64,000 nt of DNA. Source: Pelagerythrobacter marensis. Its GTDB lineage: Bacteria; Pseudomonadota; Alphaproteobacteria; Sphingomonadales; Sphingomonadaceae. The position numbers and the translations under genes were made by a program. This document shows, in pieces, positions 44,902 to 54,056 of this stretch. The notes below the pieces were generated by a model, which saw only the letters and a program-made list of their open reading frames with translations, had not been told where the DNA came from and did not search any database. The DNA lies in NCBI RefSeq assembly GCF_036700095.1, contig NZ_CP144918.1:1489001-1553000 (forward strand), read 5' to 3'. Position 1 is the first letter of the stretch; each line of letters opens with the position of its first letter.

Positions 44902-45621
44902 ATGTTCGACCGCCTCGCCGCCTATCTCGACTCGATCCAGGCACGCGATCCGGCGCCCCGTTCGCGCTGGGAAGTGCTGCTCTATCCCGGCGTTCTGGCG
45001 GTCGGATTGCATCGCGCGGCGCACTGGCTGTTTCAGGCGCGGCTCTATTTTCTCGCGCGCTTCATCAACCATTTCGCCCGCTGGCTGACCGCCATCGATA
45101 TCCATCCCGGCGCGAAGATCGGGCGCAACCTGTTCATCGACCATGGCTTTACCGTGATCGGGGAAACGGCGGAGATCGGGGACGACGTGACGATCTATCA
45201 ATGCGTGACCCTGGGCGGCACGAACCCCACCAACGGCAAGGGGGGCAAACGGCACCCGACCGTCGGCGACGGCGTGATCATCGGGTCGGGCGCGCAGATC
45301 ATCGGGCCGATCACGCTGGGCGAACGCGCGCGGATCGGCGCCAATGCGGTCGTCACCGACGATGTGCCCGACGGCGCGACGATGATCGGGCTCAAGGCCC
45401 GCTCCACCCTTGTTCCGGCGGAAGAATGGCTGCGCGAATTCATCCCCTACGGCACCCCGTGCGACGAACCGTGCGAGGAGATCGGCGGCAACGGGAACGG
45501 CGCGGGCAACGGTCGCCGGATCGCGGAGCTTGAGGACCAGGTGGCCGCGCTGCGCGCCGAGCTGGACGAACTGCGTGCCGCCGGTGCCGCACCTGTGAAA
45601 CGCAGCGGAACAGACAGCTGA
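44902..45621 (+). CDS. cysE: Serine O-acetyltransferase CysE
   Basis: Acetylates L-serine to O-acetylserine for CysK. The 239-residue protein is a left-handed beta-helix hexapeptide-repeat transferase: [22 protein letters not shown], then [16 protein letters not shown] with the catalytic His, VTLGGTNP and [14 protein letters not shown]. It lacks the long N-terminal helical domain of E. coli CysE and belongs to the short alphaproteobacterial/Gram-positive type. A C-terminal extension ends in a short coiled coil ([20 protein letters not shown]), in the place where other CysE proteins carry a CysK-binding tail. The stop overlaps DUF2794 by one base. Confidence 0.93.
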   Translation: MFDRLAAYLDSIQARDPAPRSRWEVLLYPGVLAVGLHRAAHWLFQARLYFLARFINHFARWLTAIDIHPGAKIGRNLFIDHGFTVIGETAEIGDDVTIYQCVTLGGTNPTNGKGGKRHPTVGDGVIIGSGAQIIGPITLGERARIGANAVVTDDVPDGATMIGLKARSTLVPAEEWLREFIPYGTPCDEPCEEIGGNGNGAGNGRRIAELEDQVAALRAELDELRAAGAAPVKRSGTDS

Positions 45622-45989
45622 TGGCCGCTCCGCCGGCGGGAGGCGCGGCCTCTGCCGATATCGTCACCTTCCCTGCGCGGCAGCCGGGCCAGGTCGCGTT
45701 CGCGCGCGAGGAACTCCAACGGATCCTGGACCTCTACGGCCGGATGGTCGCCGCCGGGCAATGGCGCGACTACGCGATGGAATTCGCCCGCGACGCCGCC
45801 ACTTTCGCCGCATTTCGCCGGGCCGCGGAATGTCCGCAGGCGCGGATCGAGAAGCGCCCTGCGCTGCGCAACCGGCAGGGGATGTGGACCCTGTTCGGCG
45901 AACACGGCCAGGTGCTCAAGCGCGGGCACGAACTCGCCGGCGTGCTCGCGCCGATAGAGCGCAAGCTGCTGAAGCCCGTTTCAGGCTGA
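45621..45989 (+). CDS. DUF2794 domain-containing protein
   Basis: A 122-residue soluble protein of unknown function, widely conserved in alphaproteobacteria. The family core is visible: FAREELQRILDLYGRMVAAGQWRDYAMEF, then EKRPALRNRQGMWTLFGEHGQVLKRG. It overlaps cysE by one base, but the two are not known to act together. The small N-terminal Ala/Pro stretch is variable. Confidence 0.92.
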   Translation: MAAPPAGGAASADIVTFPARQPGQVAFAREELQRILDLYGRMVAAGQWRDYAMEFARDAATFAAFRRAAECPQARIEKRPALRNRQGMWTLFGEHGQVLKRGHELAGVLAPIERKLLKPVSG

Positions 45990-46050
45990 ATGGGGAGGGC
46001 CGGCGGGGCGGCGGAGCACACCTGCCGTGCCCCCGCCGCCACCCCGACCG

Positions 46051-46986
46051 TTACCCGCGTGCGGAAGACGGCCCGCCGTCGGCGCCCAGGACGCCCTGCA
46101 TCGCCTTGAGAATGGCGCCCGACTGCTCGGACCCCGACTGCGGCGCCTTGAGATTGCTCATGGCGGAGATCTTGTCCCAGTTGGCGGCGAAGCCTTCGAC
46201 CGTGCGCTCGTCTTCTTTCAGCCAGACCGCGTCGTTCATCACCACCCAGGCGGAGTGGAAGCCGCCGGCACCTGCGCCCACGATGGCGTTGGTCGGGGCA
46301 TCCTCGCTGACCAGGAAAAGCGCGGCCGGCACCACGTTGACCGGGTCGAACAGCTTGAACGCCTCTTCGGGGAAGAGGTCTTCGGTCATGCGCGTGCCCG
46401 CGACGGGGCTGAGCGTGTTGACCTTGATATTGTACTTCGCGCCTTCGAGCTGGAGCGTCTTGGTCAGGCCGGCGAGTCCCAGCTTGGCCGCGCCGTAGTT
46501 CGCCTGGCCGAAATTGCCGAACAGCCCGGTGGAGGAAGCCGTCATCAGCACCCGGCCATAGGCCTGCTCGCGGAAGGTTTCCCAGCATGCCTTGGTCGCA
46601 TAGGCCGAACCGGTCAGGTGGACTTTGACCACGAATTCGAAGTCGGCCGGGTCCATCTTGGCGAATGTCTTGTCGCGCAGCACGCCGGCGTTGTTGATCA
46701 GGATGTGCACGCCGCCCCACTTCTGCTTGGCGTCGGCAACCATCTTTTCCATCTGTTCGTATTCGGTGACCGATCCGCCGTTGGCCATCGCGACGCCGCC
46801 GGCCTTCTCGATCTCCTCGACCACTTGCGCCGCCGCGTCGGACGAACCGGTGCCGTCGCGCGATCCGCCCAGGTCGTTGACCACGACTTTCGCCCCGCGC
46901 CGCGCCAGCTCCAGCGCATATTCGCGACCCAATCCGCCGCCGGCGCCGGTAACGATCGCGACCTTGTCCTTGAAATCGATGCTCAT
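46051..46986 (-). CDS. Short-chain dehydrogenase, multifunctional-enzyme-2 (HSD17B4-like) type
   Basis: NAD(P)-dependent oxidoreductase, 311 residues. The Rossmann motif TGAGGGLG is at 13-20, NNAG at 98-101, catalytic Tyr164 and Lys168 in YGAAKLG, and Ser151/152 in TASSTG. Segments HLTGSAYATKACWETFREQAYG and NTLSPVAGTRMTEDLFP are shared with the 3-hydroxyacyl-CoA dehydrogenase domain of peroxisomal MFE-2, so acyl-CoA or steroid substrates are likely. No hydratase partner is adjacent. The C-terminal tail (residues about 245-311) matches the MFE-2 extension. Confidence 0.9.
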   Translation of the reverse strand: MSIDFKDKVAIVTGAGGGLGREYALELARRGAKVVVNDLGGSRDGTGSSDAAAQVVEEIEKAGGVAMANGGSVTEYEQMEKMVADAKQKWGGVHILINNAGVLRDKTFAKMDPADFEFVVKVHLTGSAYATKACWETFREQAYGRVLMTASSTGLFGNFGQANYGAAKLGLAGLTKTLQLEGAKYNIKVNTLSPVAGTRMTEDLFPEEAFKLFDPVNVVPAALFLVSEDAPTNAIVGAGAGGFHSAWVVMNDAVWLKEDERTVEGFAANWDKISAMSNLKAPQSGSEQSGAILKAMQGVLGADGGPSSARG

Positions 46987-47091
46987 CAGCTCTCTCCTGT
47001 CCGAAGGCCGTCCGGCCTTACGTTTGCGTCAATCTGCGAGCGAGTTGGCAGGTTCCGCGCGGCGATGCAACCGTGCGGGCGGCGTGCCTCC

Positions 47092-47775
47092 TTACAGTCT
47101 TTCCAGCGCCGGAATCAGCTCGCCGAACGAATCGATCATCGCATCGGCGCCCATGTCCTCGCGCGGGAGATCGCAATAGCCGTAGCAGGCGGCGACCACC
47201 GGCACGCCCGCCGCGCGCGCGGCGCGCACGTCGTAGGAGCTGTCGCCGACGTAGACCATGCGTCCGCCGCCGCAGCATTTGCGCGCTTCGTGAAGCGGAT
47301 CGGGCGCGGGTTTCGCGCGGTGCCGGCCCTGGGCGTCGCGGCCCAGGCTGTCGCCGCCGATCACGCAGTCGAACCGGTCGACGATCCCCAGCGCCCCCAG
47401 GATGTCGCGCGCGAACCCTTCGAACTTGTTGGTCACCACGCCCACCCGCACGCCGCGGGCGGCCAGTTCGTCCAGCACCTCGATCGCGCCGGGATAGGGG
47501 CGGGTGTGGACCGCGTTGTTGGCGCCATAGAACGCCAGCATCTTCTTGTAGAGCGCATGGAATTCGTCGTCGGGCATACCGCCCTGGTCGTCGATCGCGC
47601 GGCGCAGCATGATCTTGGCGCCGCCGCCGATCAGATCCTTCGCGCTGTCCGCCGGGACCGATGCGAACCCGCCCAGCGACAGCGCGTGATTGACCGCCGC
47701 GCCGAGATCGCGATGCGTTTCCAGCAAAGTGCCGTCGAGATCGAAGCCGACGATGTCGAAAGGGAAATCCGCCAT
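47092..47775 (-). CDS. gph: HAD-family phosphoglycolate phosphatase-like hydrolase
   Basis: A 227-residue HAD hydrolase. Motif I is DIVGFDLDGTLLET (nucleophile and acid/base Asp), motif II is VVTNKFEG, motif III lies at the Lys of RAKPAPDP, and motif IV is MVYVGDSSYDVRAA. The DLDGTLL and cap domain fit Gph-type phosphatases acting on 2-phosphoglycolate. It is divergent from glmU, whose start is 60 bp away. Substrate is by family only. Confidence 0.85.
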   Translation of the reverse strand: MADFPFDIVGFDLDGTLLETHRDLGAAVNHALSLGGFASVPADSAKDLIGGGAKIMLRRAIDDQGGMPDDEFHALYKKMLAFYGANNAVHTRPYPGAIEVLDELAARGVRVGVVTNKFEGFARDILGALGIVDRFDCVIGGDSLGRDAQGRHRAKPAPDPLHEARKCCGGGRMVYVGDSSYDVRAARAAGVPVVAACYGYCDLPREDMGADAMIDSFGELIPALERL

Positions 47776-47835
47776 GGCGGACGGGGTGGCGCAAGGTTCT
47801 TCAAACCGCAAGCGTTTGCTGGCATGGCCGCGCGC

Positions 47836-49191
47836 ATGACAGAATTTGCAACGATCATCCTCGCCGCGGGCAAGGGCACGCGCATGAAATCGGACCTGCA
47901 CAAGGTCCTCCACCCGATCGCCGGACGCCCGATGATCGATCACCTGATGGCTTCGGCCGCGCAGCTGGGGCCCGCGCGCACGGTCGTGGTGGTGGGCAGC
48001 GGGCGCGAGCAGTTGGAAACGGCCCTCGGCGATCGCGCCGAGGCTTGTTTGCAGGAGCCGCAGCTCGGCACCGGCCACGCGGTGCAGCAGGCGCAGACGA
48101 GCCTGGATGGCTTCGAGGGCGACGTCTTGATTCTCTACGGCGACGTGCCCTTCGTGCGCGCGCAGACGATGCGGGCGATGCTCGATCGCCTCCATGCCGA
48201 GGACAAGCCCGCAGTGGTCGTTCTCGGGTTCGAGCCGGAGGATGCGCTGCAATATGGTCGCGTGATCGCCGATGCGGATGGGCGGATCACGAAGATGGTC
48301 GAACACAAGGACGCGAGCGAGGCGGAGCGCGCCTGCCGGCTGTGCAATTCGGGGCTGATGGCGGCGCGGGCGGCGGATATGTTCGACCTGTTGGCGCGGG
48401 TCGGCAACGACAACAGCCAGGGCGAGTACTACCTGGTCGACGTGGTCAATGTCGCCAACGCCGACGGGCGGCACAGCGCGGTGGTCGTGACCGACGACCC
48501 GCGCGAGGTCGCCGGGATCAACAGCCGCGCCGAGCTGGCCCGTGCTGAGGCGCAGTGGCAGGATCTGAAGCGCGAAGAGGCGATGGCCAACGGCGCATCG
48601 CTGCGCGCGCCGGAAACGGTGTTCTTCAGCTGGGATACCGTGATCGGGCGCGATGTGACCATCGAACCCAATGTCGTCTTCGGTCCGGGCGTGAGCGTCG
48701 CGGACGGCGCGACCATTCGCGCTTTCAGCCATATCGAGGGGGCCAGCATCGGCCCGGGCTGCGAAGTCGGCCCCCATGCCCGCCTGCGCCCCGGGGCGGT
48801 GATGGAGAAGGGCAGCAAAGTCGGCAACTTCGTCGAGATGAAGAAGACCGTGCTGGGCGAAGGGGCCAAGGCCAACCACCTGACCTATCTCGGCGATGCC
48901 GAAGTGGGCGCGGGGGCCAATATCGGCGCCGGCACGATCACCTGCAATTACGACGGCTATTTCAAATACAAGACCGTGATCGGCCCGCGCGCCTTCATCG
49001 GCAGCAACAGCGCCCTGATCGCCCCGGTAAAGATCGGCGCGGATGCGATCGTCGCCGCCGGCAGCGCGGTCAGCCGCGACGTCGCCGATGGCGAACTGCG
49101 CATGGTCCGCGCCGAACAGCTGGTGAAGCCGGGCTGGGCCGACCGTTTCCACGACACGATGAAAAAGAAGAAGGCCGCGGACGAGAAGTGA
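47836..49191 (+). CDS. glmU: Bifunctional GlcN-1-P acetyltransferase / GlcNAc-1-P uridyltransferase GlmU
   Basis: Makes UDP-GlcNAc, feeding MurA/MurB and MurG as well as lipid A. The 451-residue protein has the N-terminal pyrophosphorylase domain with ILAAGKGTRMKSDLHKVLH (from residue 8), then QEPQLGTGHAV and LYGDVPFV, and a C-terminal left-handed beta-helix acetyltransferase (about 245-451) with NIGAGTITCNYDGYFKYKT. The ATG at 47836 gives the usual MTEFATIIL start; an in-frame ATG at 47824 would add four residues. Neither has a clear ribosome site. Confidence 0.97.
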   Translation: MTEFATIILAAGKGTRMKSDLHKVLHPIAGRPMIDHLMASAAQLGPARTVVVVGSGREQLETALGDRAEACLQEPQLGTGHAVQQAQTSLDGFEGDVLILYGDVPFVRAQTMRAMLDRLHAEDKPAVVVLGFEPEDALQYGRVIADADGRITKMVEHKDASEAERACRLCNSGLMAARAADMFDLLARVGNDNSQGEYYLVDVVNVANADGRHSAVVVTDDPREVAGINSRAELARAEAQWQDLKREEAMANGASLRAPETVFFSWDTVIGRDVTIEPNVVFGPGVSVADGATIRAFSHIEGASIGPGCEVGPHARLRPGAVMEKGSKVGNFVEMKKTVLGEGAKANHLTYLGDAEVGAGANIGAGTITCNYDGYFKYKTVIGPRAFIGSNSALIAPVKIGADAIVAAGSAVSRDVADGELRMVRAEQLVKPGWADRFHDTMKKKKAADEK

Positions 49192-49291
49192 GGCGCACGC
49201 CCCGCTTTCGCTGCGAGGCGTGTCTTTGTGCCGGGCGCCGCTGAGGCAGGGGCGCTCCGGTTTCCGGCCATCTCCGGTCGGCCGTCCGGCC

Positions 49292-50782
49292 CTAGGCCGT
49301 GATCTGCAGTTCCGGCTCCAGCTTCAGCCATTGGGCAAGGCCCGAAAGGTCGTGCATGACGCTCTCGCCCGCGAGCGCGGCGCGGCTTTCGTCGAGGCGC
49401 AGGATCAGCTTCTTCTTCTTCCGGGCGAGCGCGCTCGTCATCAGCGACACGCGCGAGGTCGCGCCGAGCCGGCGGGCGAGCCGCATGGCGAGGCCCCAGC
49501 CCATCGCCTCGCGCAAGTCGTCTTCGCTCGCGAGAGCGGCGACACGCCTGGGCCAGCCGGCCTTGTTGCAGCTGCCGAGCAGCATGGCGGCGATCATCGC
49601 GCGTCCGCGCGCGTCGAGCCCGACCCAGCGTTTGTCCAGCGCCCATTCGAGAGCCTGGGCGGTGCGGAAGTTCGGCTCCACCCGATGGAGCGCGAGCGAA
49701 AGCAGCGCCCCGGCGAGCCGCAATCGCTCGTTCTCCGCCCCGCCGCCCTCGGCAATGTCGACGACCCAGGCGCTCATCAGCGCGGCGTCGGTGATCGCGC
49801 TCTTCATCGGGGCGGAAAAGTCGGCGACTGCCACGATCAGCGGGTCCTTGGCGCGCTCGAGCGAATCCAGCCGCTGGTAGAGCAGCCCCTCGCGCAGCCC
49901 CCAGCTGGAGAACACCAGCCCATCGGGCTCCAGCTCCGCCAGCATGACTTGCAACATCGCCGCGGCATCCGGCAGCGCGCCTGCGCGCAGCGAGCCGATA
50001 CCTTCGATATCGACCAGCTTGTCCGGGCTGCTGCGCGCGACCTTGCGCGCGATCCGCATTGCGTCCTCCGCATTCAGCCGGAAACCGTGCGGATCGGTCA
50101 GCGGATAGTCGCCGCTGCGCATGGCATAGGCCGCCAATGCGCGCCATGTTCCGCCGACCATGTAAAGCGGGCCGGCGTGTGCCGCGGCCCATCCGGCTTT
50201 CTGGAAGGCCTTCTGCACCGCGCGCCTGAACGCGGCCGATTTCTTCGCGCGCAGGGCAGGGAGGCGCAGCGTGCCGAGCGGCAGGCTGGCGCCATCGTGG
50301 CAGGCACCGTCCTCGACTGAGACCAGTTCCAGGCTGCCGCCGCCCAGGTCCGCCACGACCCCGCGCGCTTCGGGAAAGGCGCCGATCACACCGTAAGCCG
50401 AAGCGACGGCCTCCTCTTCGCCGCTCAACAGCCGGGGTTCGAGGCCGAGGCTGCGAACCCGGTCCAGGAACGCCGCCCCGTTTTCCGCCTCGCGTGCGGC
50501 CGCGGTGGCCACGGTCTGCACGTCGTGAACCTTCAGTTCCTGGGTCAGCAGGGCGAAACGCGCGAGCGCGGCGAGGGCCTGCTCGCAAGCCTCGTCGGGA
50601 ATGCTTCCGGTCGTCGCCAGATCGCGCCCGAGGCGGGCGACGACTTTCTCGTTCCACATCGTGCGCGGGCTGCGCTGCGGGCCGTCGTAGACGACCAGCC
50701 GCACGGTGTTGGAGCCGATATCGATCACCGCGCGGCGATCGCCGTGCTGCGTGCGCAGGCCAAACGGGCGATAGGCTGTCAT
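49292..50782 (-). CDS. ppx: Exopolyphosphatase / pppGpp phosphohydrolase (Ppx/GppA)
   Basis: Hydrolyses terminal phosphates of polyphosphate and possibly pppGpp. The 496-residue ASKHA-fold protein has VIDIGSNTVRLVVYDG, SGEEEA and VVADLGGGSLELVSV at the expected phosphate-binding positions. A helical HD-like C-terminal domain follows (about 310-496). ATGA overlap with ppk makes a ppk-ppx operon, the common arrangement, with ppk first. Confidence 0.95.
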   Translation of the reverse strand: MTAYRPFGLRTQHGDRRAVIDIGSNTVRLVVYDGPQRSPRTMWNEKVVARLGRDLATTGSIPDEACEQALAALARFALLTQELKVHDVQTVATAAAREAENGAAFLDRVRSLGLEPRLLSGEEEAVASAYGVIGAFPEARGVVADLGGGSLELVSVEDGACHDGASLPLGTLRLPALRAKKSAAFRRAVQKAFQKAGWAAAHAGPLYMVGGTWRALAAYAMRSGDYPLTDPHGFRLNAEDAMRIARKVARSSPDKLVDIEGIGSLRAGALPDAAAMLQVMLAELEPDGLVFSSWGLREGLLYQRLDSLERAKDPLIVAVADFSAPMKSAITDAALMSAWVVDIAEGGGAENERLRLAGALLSLALHRVEPNFRTAQALEWALDKRWVGLDARGRAMIAAMLLGSCNKAGWPRRVAALASEDDLREAMGWGLAMRLARRLGATSRVSLMTSALARKKKKLILRLDESRAALAGESVMHDLSGLAQWLKLEPELQITA

Positions 50783-52953
50783 CCGGGATCGTCCTCCAGC
50801 CTCAGCTTGGGAACCGCACCCGCTTTAAGCGCGGCACCACGACCCGAAAGCGAGGGATTGCTCATGAAATAGTCGTGACAGTTGAAGCCTTCGCCCTCGG
50901 CCTCCGGCGCGACACGCATTCGCTCGTACTGTCCGTCGGGGCGCAGTTGCCAGCTTTGCTCGGTGTCGAGGATGTTCGCCAGCATGACCTGTTCGAGCAC
51001 CTGGTCGTGCACGGTCTTGTTCACCATCGGCACCAGAACCTCGACCCGGCGGTCGAGATTGCGGCTCATCGCATCGGCGGAGGTGAGGAAGACCTCGGTG
51101 TGCTTGCTCGGCAGGCGATGCCCGTTGCCGAAAGCCCAGACCCGGCTGTGTTCGAGGAACCGGCCGATGATCGACTTGACCTGGATATTCTCGGACAGGC
51201 CCGGCACCCCGGCGCGCAGCGAACATATGCCGCGCACGACGAGCTGGATTTCGACCCCCGCAGCGCTGGCTTCGTAAAGCTTGTCGATCACTTCGCGGTG
51301 GGTGATCGAATTGAGCTTGGCCCAGACCCCCGCCGGCTGCCCGGCGCGTGCGTTGGCGATTTCGCGATCGATCAGTTCGAACAGCTTGGCCTTGAGGCCG
51401 ATCGGCGAGATCGCGATCCGCTCGGTCTCGCGCGGTTCGACGTAGCCGGTGACGAAATTGAACAGCTTGGCCGCATCGCGCCCCAGCGCCGGATCGGCGG
51501 TGAAATAGCTGAGATCGGTGTAAATCCGCGCGTTTATCGGGTGATAGTTGCCGGTGCCGAAGTGGCAATAGGTGCGATAGCCTTCCTCCTCGCGGCGGAC
51601 GACGAGGCTGACTTTGGCGTGGGTCTTCCACTCCATGAAGCCGTAGATCACCTGCACCCCGGCGCGTTCCAGCTCGGTCGCCCAGCGGATGTTGCGTTCT
51701 TCGTCGAAGCGCGCCTTCAGCTCGACCACCGCGGTCACCGCCTTGCCCGCTTGCGCCGCGTCGATCAGGGCGGCGATCACCGGCGACTGGTCGCCGGCGC
51801 GATAGAGCGTCTGCTTGATCGAGACGACCGCCGGGTCGGTTGCTGCCTGATGCAGGAAATCGACCACCACCTCGAAGCTTTCGTAAGGATGCTGGATCAC
51901 GATATCCTTCTCGCGGATCGCGGAGAAGCAGTCGCCGTCGTGCGCCAGAATGCGTTCGGGGTAACGGGGGGAGAAGGGCGCGAACTTCAGGTCCGGGCGC
52001 GGCTCGGCGCAGATCGCGTCGAGATGGCGCAGGCCCAGCATCCCTTCGGACTTCACGACCATCGCCGGATCGACTTCGAACTGCTCGCGCAGAAGTGCCT
52101 CCGCCGCCGGGTCGCAATCGCGGTCGAGCTCGAGCAGGACGGCGCGCCCACGCCGCCGCCGCTGGATCGCGGTGCGGAAATAGCGGACCAGATCTTCCGC
52201 CTCTTCCTCCACTTCGATATCGCTGTCGCGCAGGACGCGGAACAGCCCGTCGCCCAGGATCTTGAAGCCGGGGAAAAGCTGCGCGGCATAGCGCCCGATC
52301 AGCTTCTCGATCGCGACATAGACCGCCCGTTTGCCCGGCAGGCGCACGAACCGCGGCGCGCCGCTGGGGATCAGGACCATCTCCACCAGGTCGGGCTGGC
52401 GGCGCCCGCGCTTGAGGCGGAACAGCACCCCCATGCCGAGGTTGGCGACGAAGGGGAACGGATGCGAGGGGTCGATCGCCTGCGGGGTGATGAGGGGCAG
52501 GATGTCGGTGGTGAAATACTCCTCCAGCCAGGCCTGCTGCCGTTCGTCGAGCTGGTCGATCTCGGCGATCAGGATGCCTTCTTCGGCCAGCAGCTCCCGC
52601 AGGGTGCCCAGCGCCCGCTGCTGGCGCGACTCGACCGCCAGCAGCAGCTCGCGGATCGCGGCGAGTTGCTGGCGCGGATCGAGCCCGTCGATCGCGGTCG
52701 TCTCGATCCCCCGGGTCGCCTGGCCTTCCAGGCCGGCAATGCGGATCATCGTGAATTCGTCGAGATTGCTGGCCGAGATCGAGAGGAAGCGCAGCCGTTC
52801 GAGCAGCGGGTAGCGTTCGTTTTCCGACTCGGCGAGCACGCGGCGGTTGAACGAGAGCCAGGAAAGTTCGCGGTTGACGTAGCGCTCGGCCGCTGCCGTT
52901 GCGGCACTGCCCCCCTCGGCCGGTTCGGCCGCACCTTGCGTGAATGCGTTCAT
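50779..52953 (-). CDS. ppk: Polyphosphate kinase Ppk1
   Basis: Reversibly polymerises ATP gamma-phosphate to polyphosphate through a phospho-histidine. The 724-residue protein has the N-terminal RYVNRELSWLSFNRRVLAES, the head domain, and phospholipase-D-like catalytic segments including VELKARFDEERN, YCHFGTGNYHPINARIYTDL with the active-site His, and RGICSLRAGVPGLSENI. The ATG at 52953 (MNAFTQGAA) was preferred over an upstream TTG at 52965. A Pho-box-like repeat lies 38 bp upstream. Confidence 0.96.
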   Translation of the reverse strand: MNAFTQGAAEPAEGGSAATAAAERYVNRELSWLSFNRRVLAESENERYPLLERLRFLSISASNLDEFTMIRIAGLEGQATRGIETTAIDGLDPRQQLAAIRELLLAVESRQQRALGTLRELLAEEGILIAEIDQLDERQQAWLEEYFTTDILPLITPQAIDPSHPFPFVANLGMGVLFRLKRGRRQPDLVEMVLIPSGAPRFVRLPGKRAVYVAIEKLIGRYAAQLFPGFKILGDGLFRVLRDSDIEVEEEAEDLVRYFRTAIQRRRRGRAVLLELDRDCDPAAEALLREQFEVDPAMVVKSEGMLGLRHLDAICAEPRPDLKFAPFSPRYPERILAHDGDCFSAIREKDIVIQHPYESFEVVVDFLHQAATDPAVVSIKQTLYRAGDQSPVIAALIDAAQAGKAVTAVVELKARFDEERNIRWATELERAGVQVIYGFMEWKTHAKVSLVVRREEEGYRTYCHFGTGNYHPINARIYTDLSYFTADPALGRDAAKLFNFVTGYVEPRETERIAISPIGLKAKLFELIDREIANARAGQPAGVWAKLNSITHREVIDKLYEASAAGVEIQLVVRGICSLRAGVPGLSENIQVKSIIGRFLEHSRVWAFGNGHRLPSKHTEVFLTSADAMSRNLDRRVEVLVPMVNKTVHDQVLEQVMLANILDTEQSWQLRPDGQYERMRVAPEAEGEGFNCHDYFMSNPSLSGRGAALKAGAVPKLRLEDDPG

Positions 52954-52990
52954 CCGACGTGCCAAGCTCCGCCGCCCCCTTGCTGACCGC

Positions 52991-53010
52991 GTGTTACATA
53001 TGTGTTACAT
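52991..53010 (-). promoter_or_regulatory. Candidate Pho box in the ppk promoter
   Basis: On the minus strand TGTAACA-CATA-TGTAACA: two 7-nt repeats separated by 4 nt (11-bp period), the PhoB-binding architecture. It lies 38 bp before the ppk ATG and 49 bp before the divergent LysR gene. Fit to the classical (C)TGTCAT sequence is partial. Confidence 0.45.
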
Positions 53011-53058
53011 TCGGCAAGATTGCGGCGCCAGCGGCTTGCCGCTATCCGCATCGGCACG

Positions 53059-53862
53059 ATGAAGCGCACGCACCTGCCCCTGAACGCCCTGCGCGTCTAC
53101 GACGCGGCCGCCCGCCACCTGAGCTTTACCCGCGCAGCCGACGAGCTGGCGGTGACGCCCGCCGCGGTCGGCCAGCAGATTCGCGCGCTCGAGGATCACC
53201 TCGGCACGGTCCTGTTCCGGCGCACGTCCAAGGGGCTGGAGCTGACCGAAGAGGGGATGGCGGGGCTCGATTCGCTGCGCGAAGGCTTTCTGAAGTTCGA
53301 GGAGTCGGTCCAGTCGATGCAGGCCGGGCAGGCGAGCGACCGCTACACGATCGCCGCCCCGCGCGAATTCTACGCCCAGTGGCTGGCCCCGCGCCTCGCC
53401 GCGTTTCGCAAGGCCAATCCCGGCATCCGCTTCCGTTTCGTCGCCGACGAGAACGCCGATTTTACCGAGACCAATCTCGATTTCGCCGTCCGCCTGGTCG
53501 ACGGGCCGGGCGAGCTGGAAGGGGTCGAGCTGGCCCCCGCGCGCCGCGTGGTCGTGGCGGCGAAGGATGCGCCCGAGGAAGTGCTCGAGAGCTGGATCGA
53601 CTGGCCCGGCGCGCCGCTGCCCGAAGGGGCAGAGGCGACGGTCGAAGTCGGCAATGCCGGACAGGCGCTGTCGAGCGCGATCGCCGGGCTGGGCAAGGCG
53701 ATCCTGCCCTACCTGCTGGTGGAAGACGCCCTGGCCGACGGCCGGCTGATGACGCTGGAGGGGCCGGACGAGGGGCGCCGCGCCTACTGGCTGGTCGCGC
53801 CGACGCCGCAGTGGCGGCAGAAGAAGGTCAAGGCGCTGGTCGCTTTCCTCACCGCCGACTGA
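53059..53862 (+). CDS. LysR-family transcriptional regulator (GcvA-like)
   Basis: A 267-residue regulator. The N-terminal winged HTH reads LNALRVYDAAARHLSFTRAADELAVTPAAVGQQIRALEDHLG-like, broken here at residues 8-50, followed by the LysR co-inducer domain (about 90-267) that includes YTIAAPREFYAQWLAPRLAAF and DFAVRLVDG. The wording of the HTH and RRTSKGLELTEEG resemble GcvA/AmpR-type activators. Target unknown; divergent ppk is an obvious candidate, but the GcvA group often acts elsewhere. ATG at 53059 gives MKRTHLPLN. Confidence 0.9.
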   Translation: MKRTHLPLNALRVYDAAARHLSFTRAADELAVTPAAVGQQIRALEDHLGTVLFRRTSKGLELTEEGMAGLDSLREGFLKFEESVQSMQAGQASDRYTIAAPREFYAQWLAPRLAAFRKANPGIRFRFVADENADFTETNLDFAVRLVDGPGELEGVELAPARRVVVAAKDAPEEVLESWIDWPGAPLPEGAEATVEVGNAGQALSSAIAGLGKAILPYLLVEDALADGRLMTLEGPDEGRRAYWLVAPTPQWRQKKVKALVAFLTAD

Positions 53863-53900
53863 CGGCGCACCCGGCGCGGCCCCGACCCCGGCCCACGCGC

Positions 53901-54056
53901 TCAGCCGAACAGCCGCAGGGCGATCGCCAGAACGGCGAAGGCGACCAGCCCGGCGATGAAGATCGTGCGGTTGCGCCGCTTGCGCAGGATCACCTCGGCC
54001 CCGCGCGCGTCCCGCGCATCGATGTGGACAGCCTCGTCCTGTTCGGGTTCGTTCAT
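53901..54056 (-). CDS. Small single-pass membrane protein
   Basis: A 51-residue protein with an acidic N-terminus (MNEPEQDEAVHIDARDARG), a basic stop-transfer patch (ILRKRRNRTI) and one C-terminal membrane helix (FIAGLVAFAVLAIALRLFG). The ATG at 54056 has AGGAGA about 9 nt upstream, which supports translation. Tail-anchored topology is inferred. It converges with the LysR gene. No family recognised. Confidence 0.55.
   Translation of the reverse strand: MNEPEQDEAVHIDARDARGAEVILRKRRNRTIFIAGLVAFAVLAIALRLFG

Noticed and set aside
46027-47835. Long in-frame extension upstream of glmU
   Set aside because: It is antisense to the SDR and gph genes; GlmU has its normal N-terminus at 47836.
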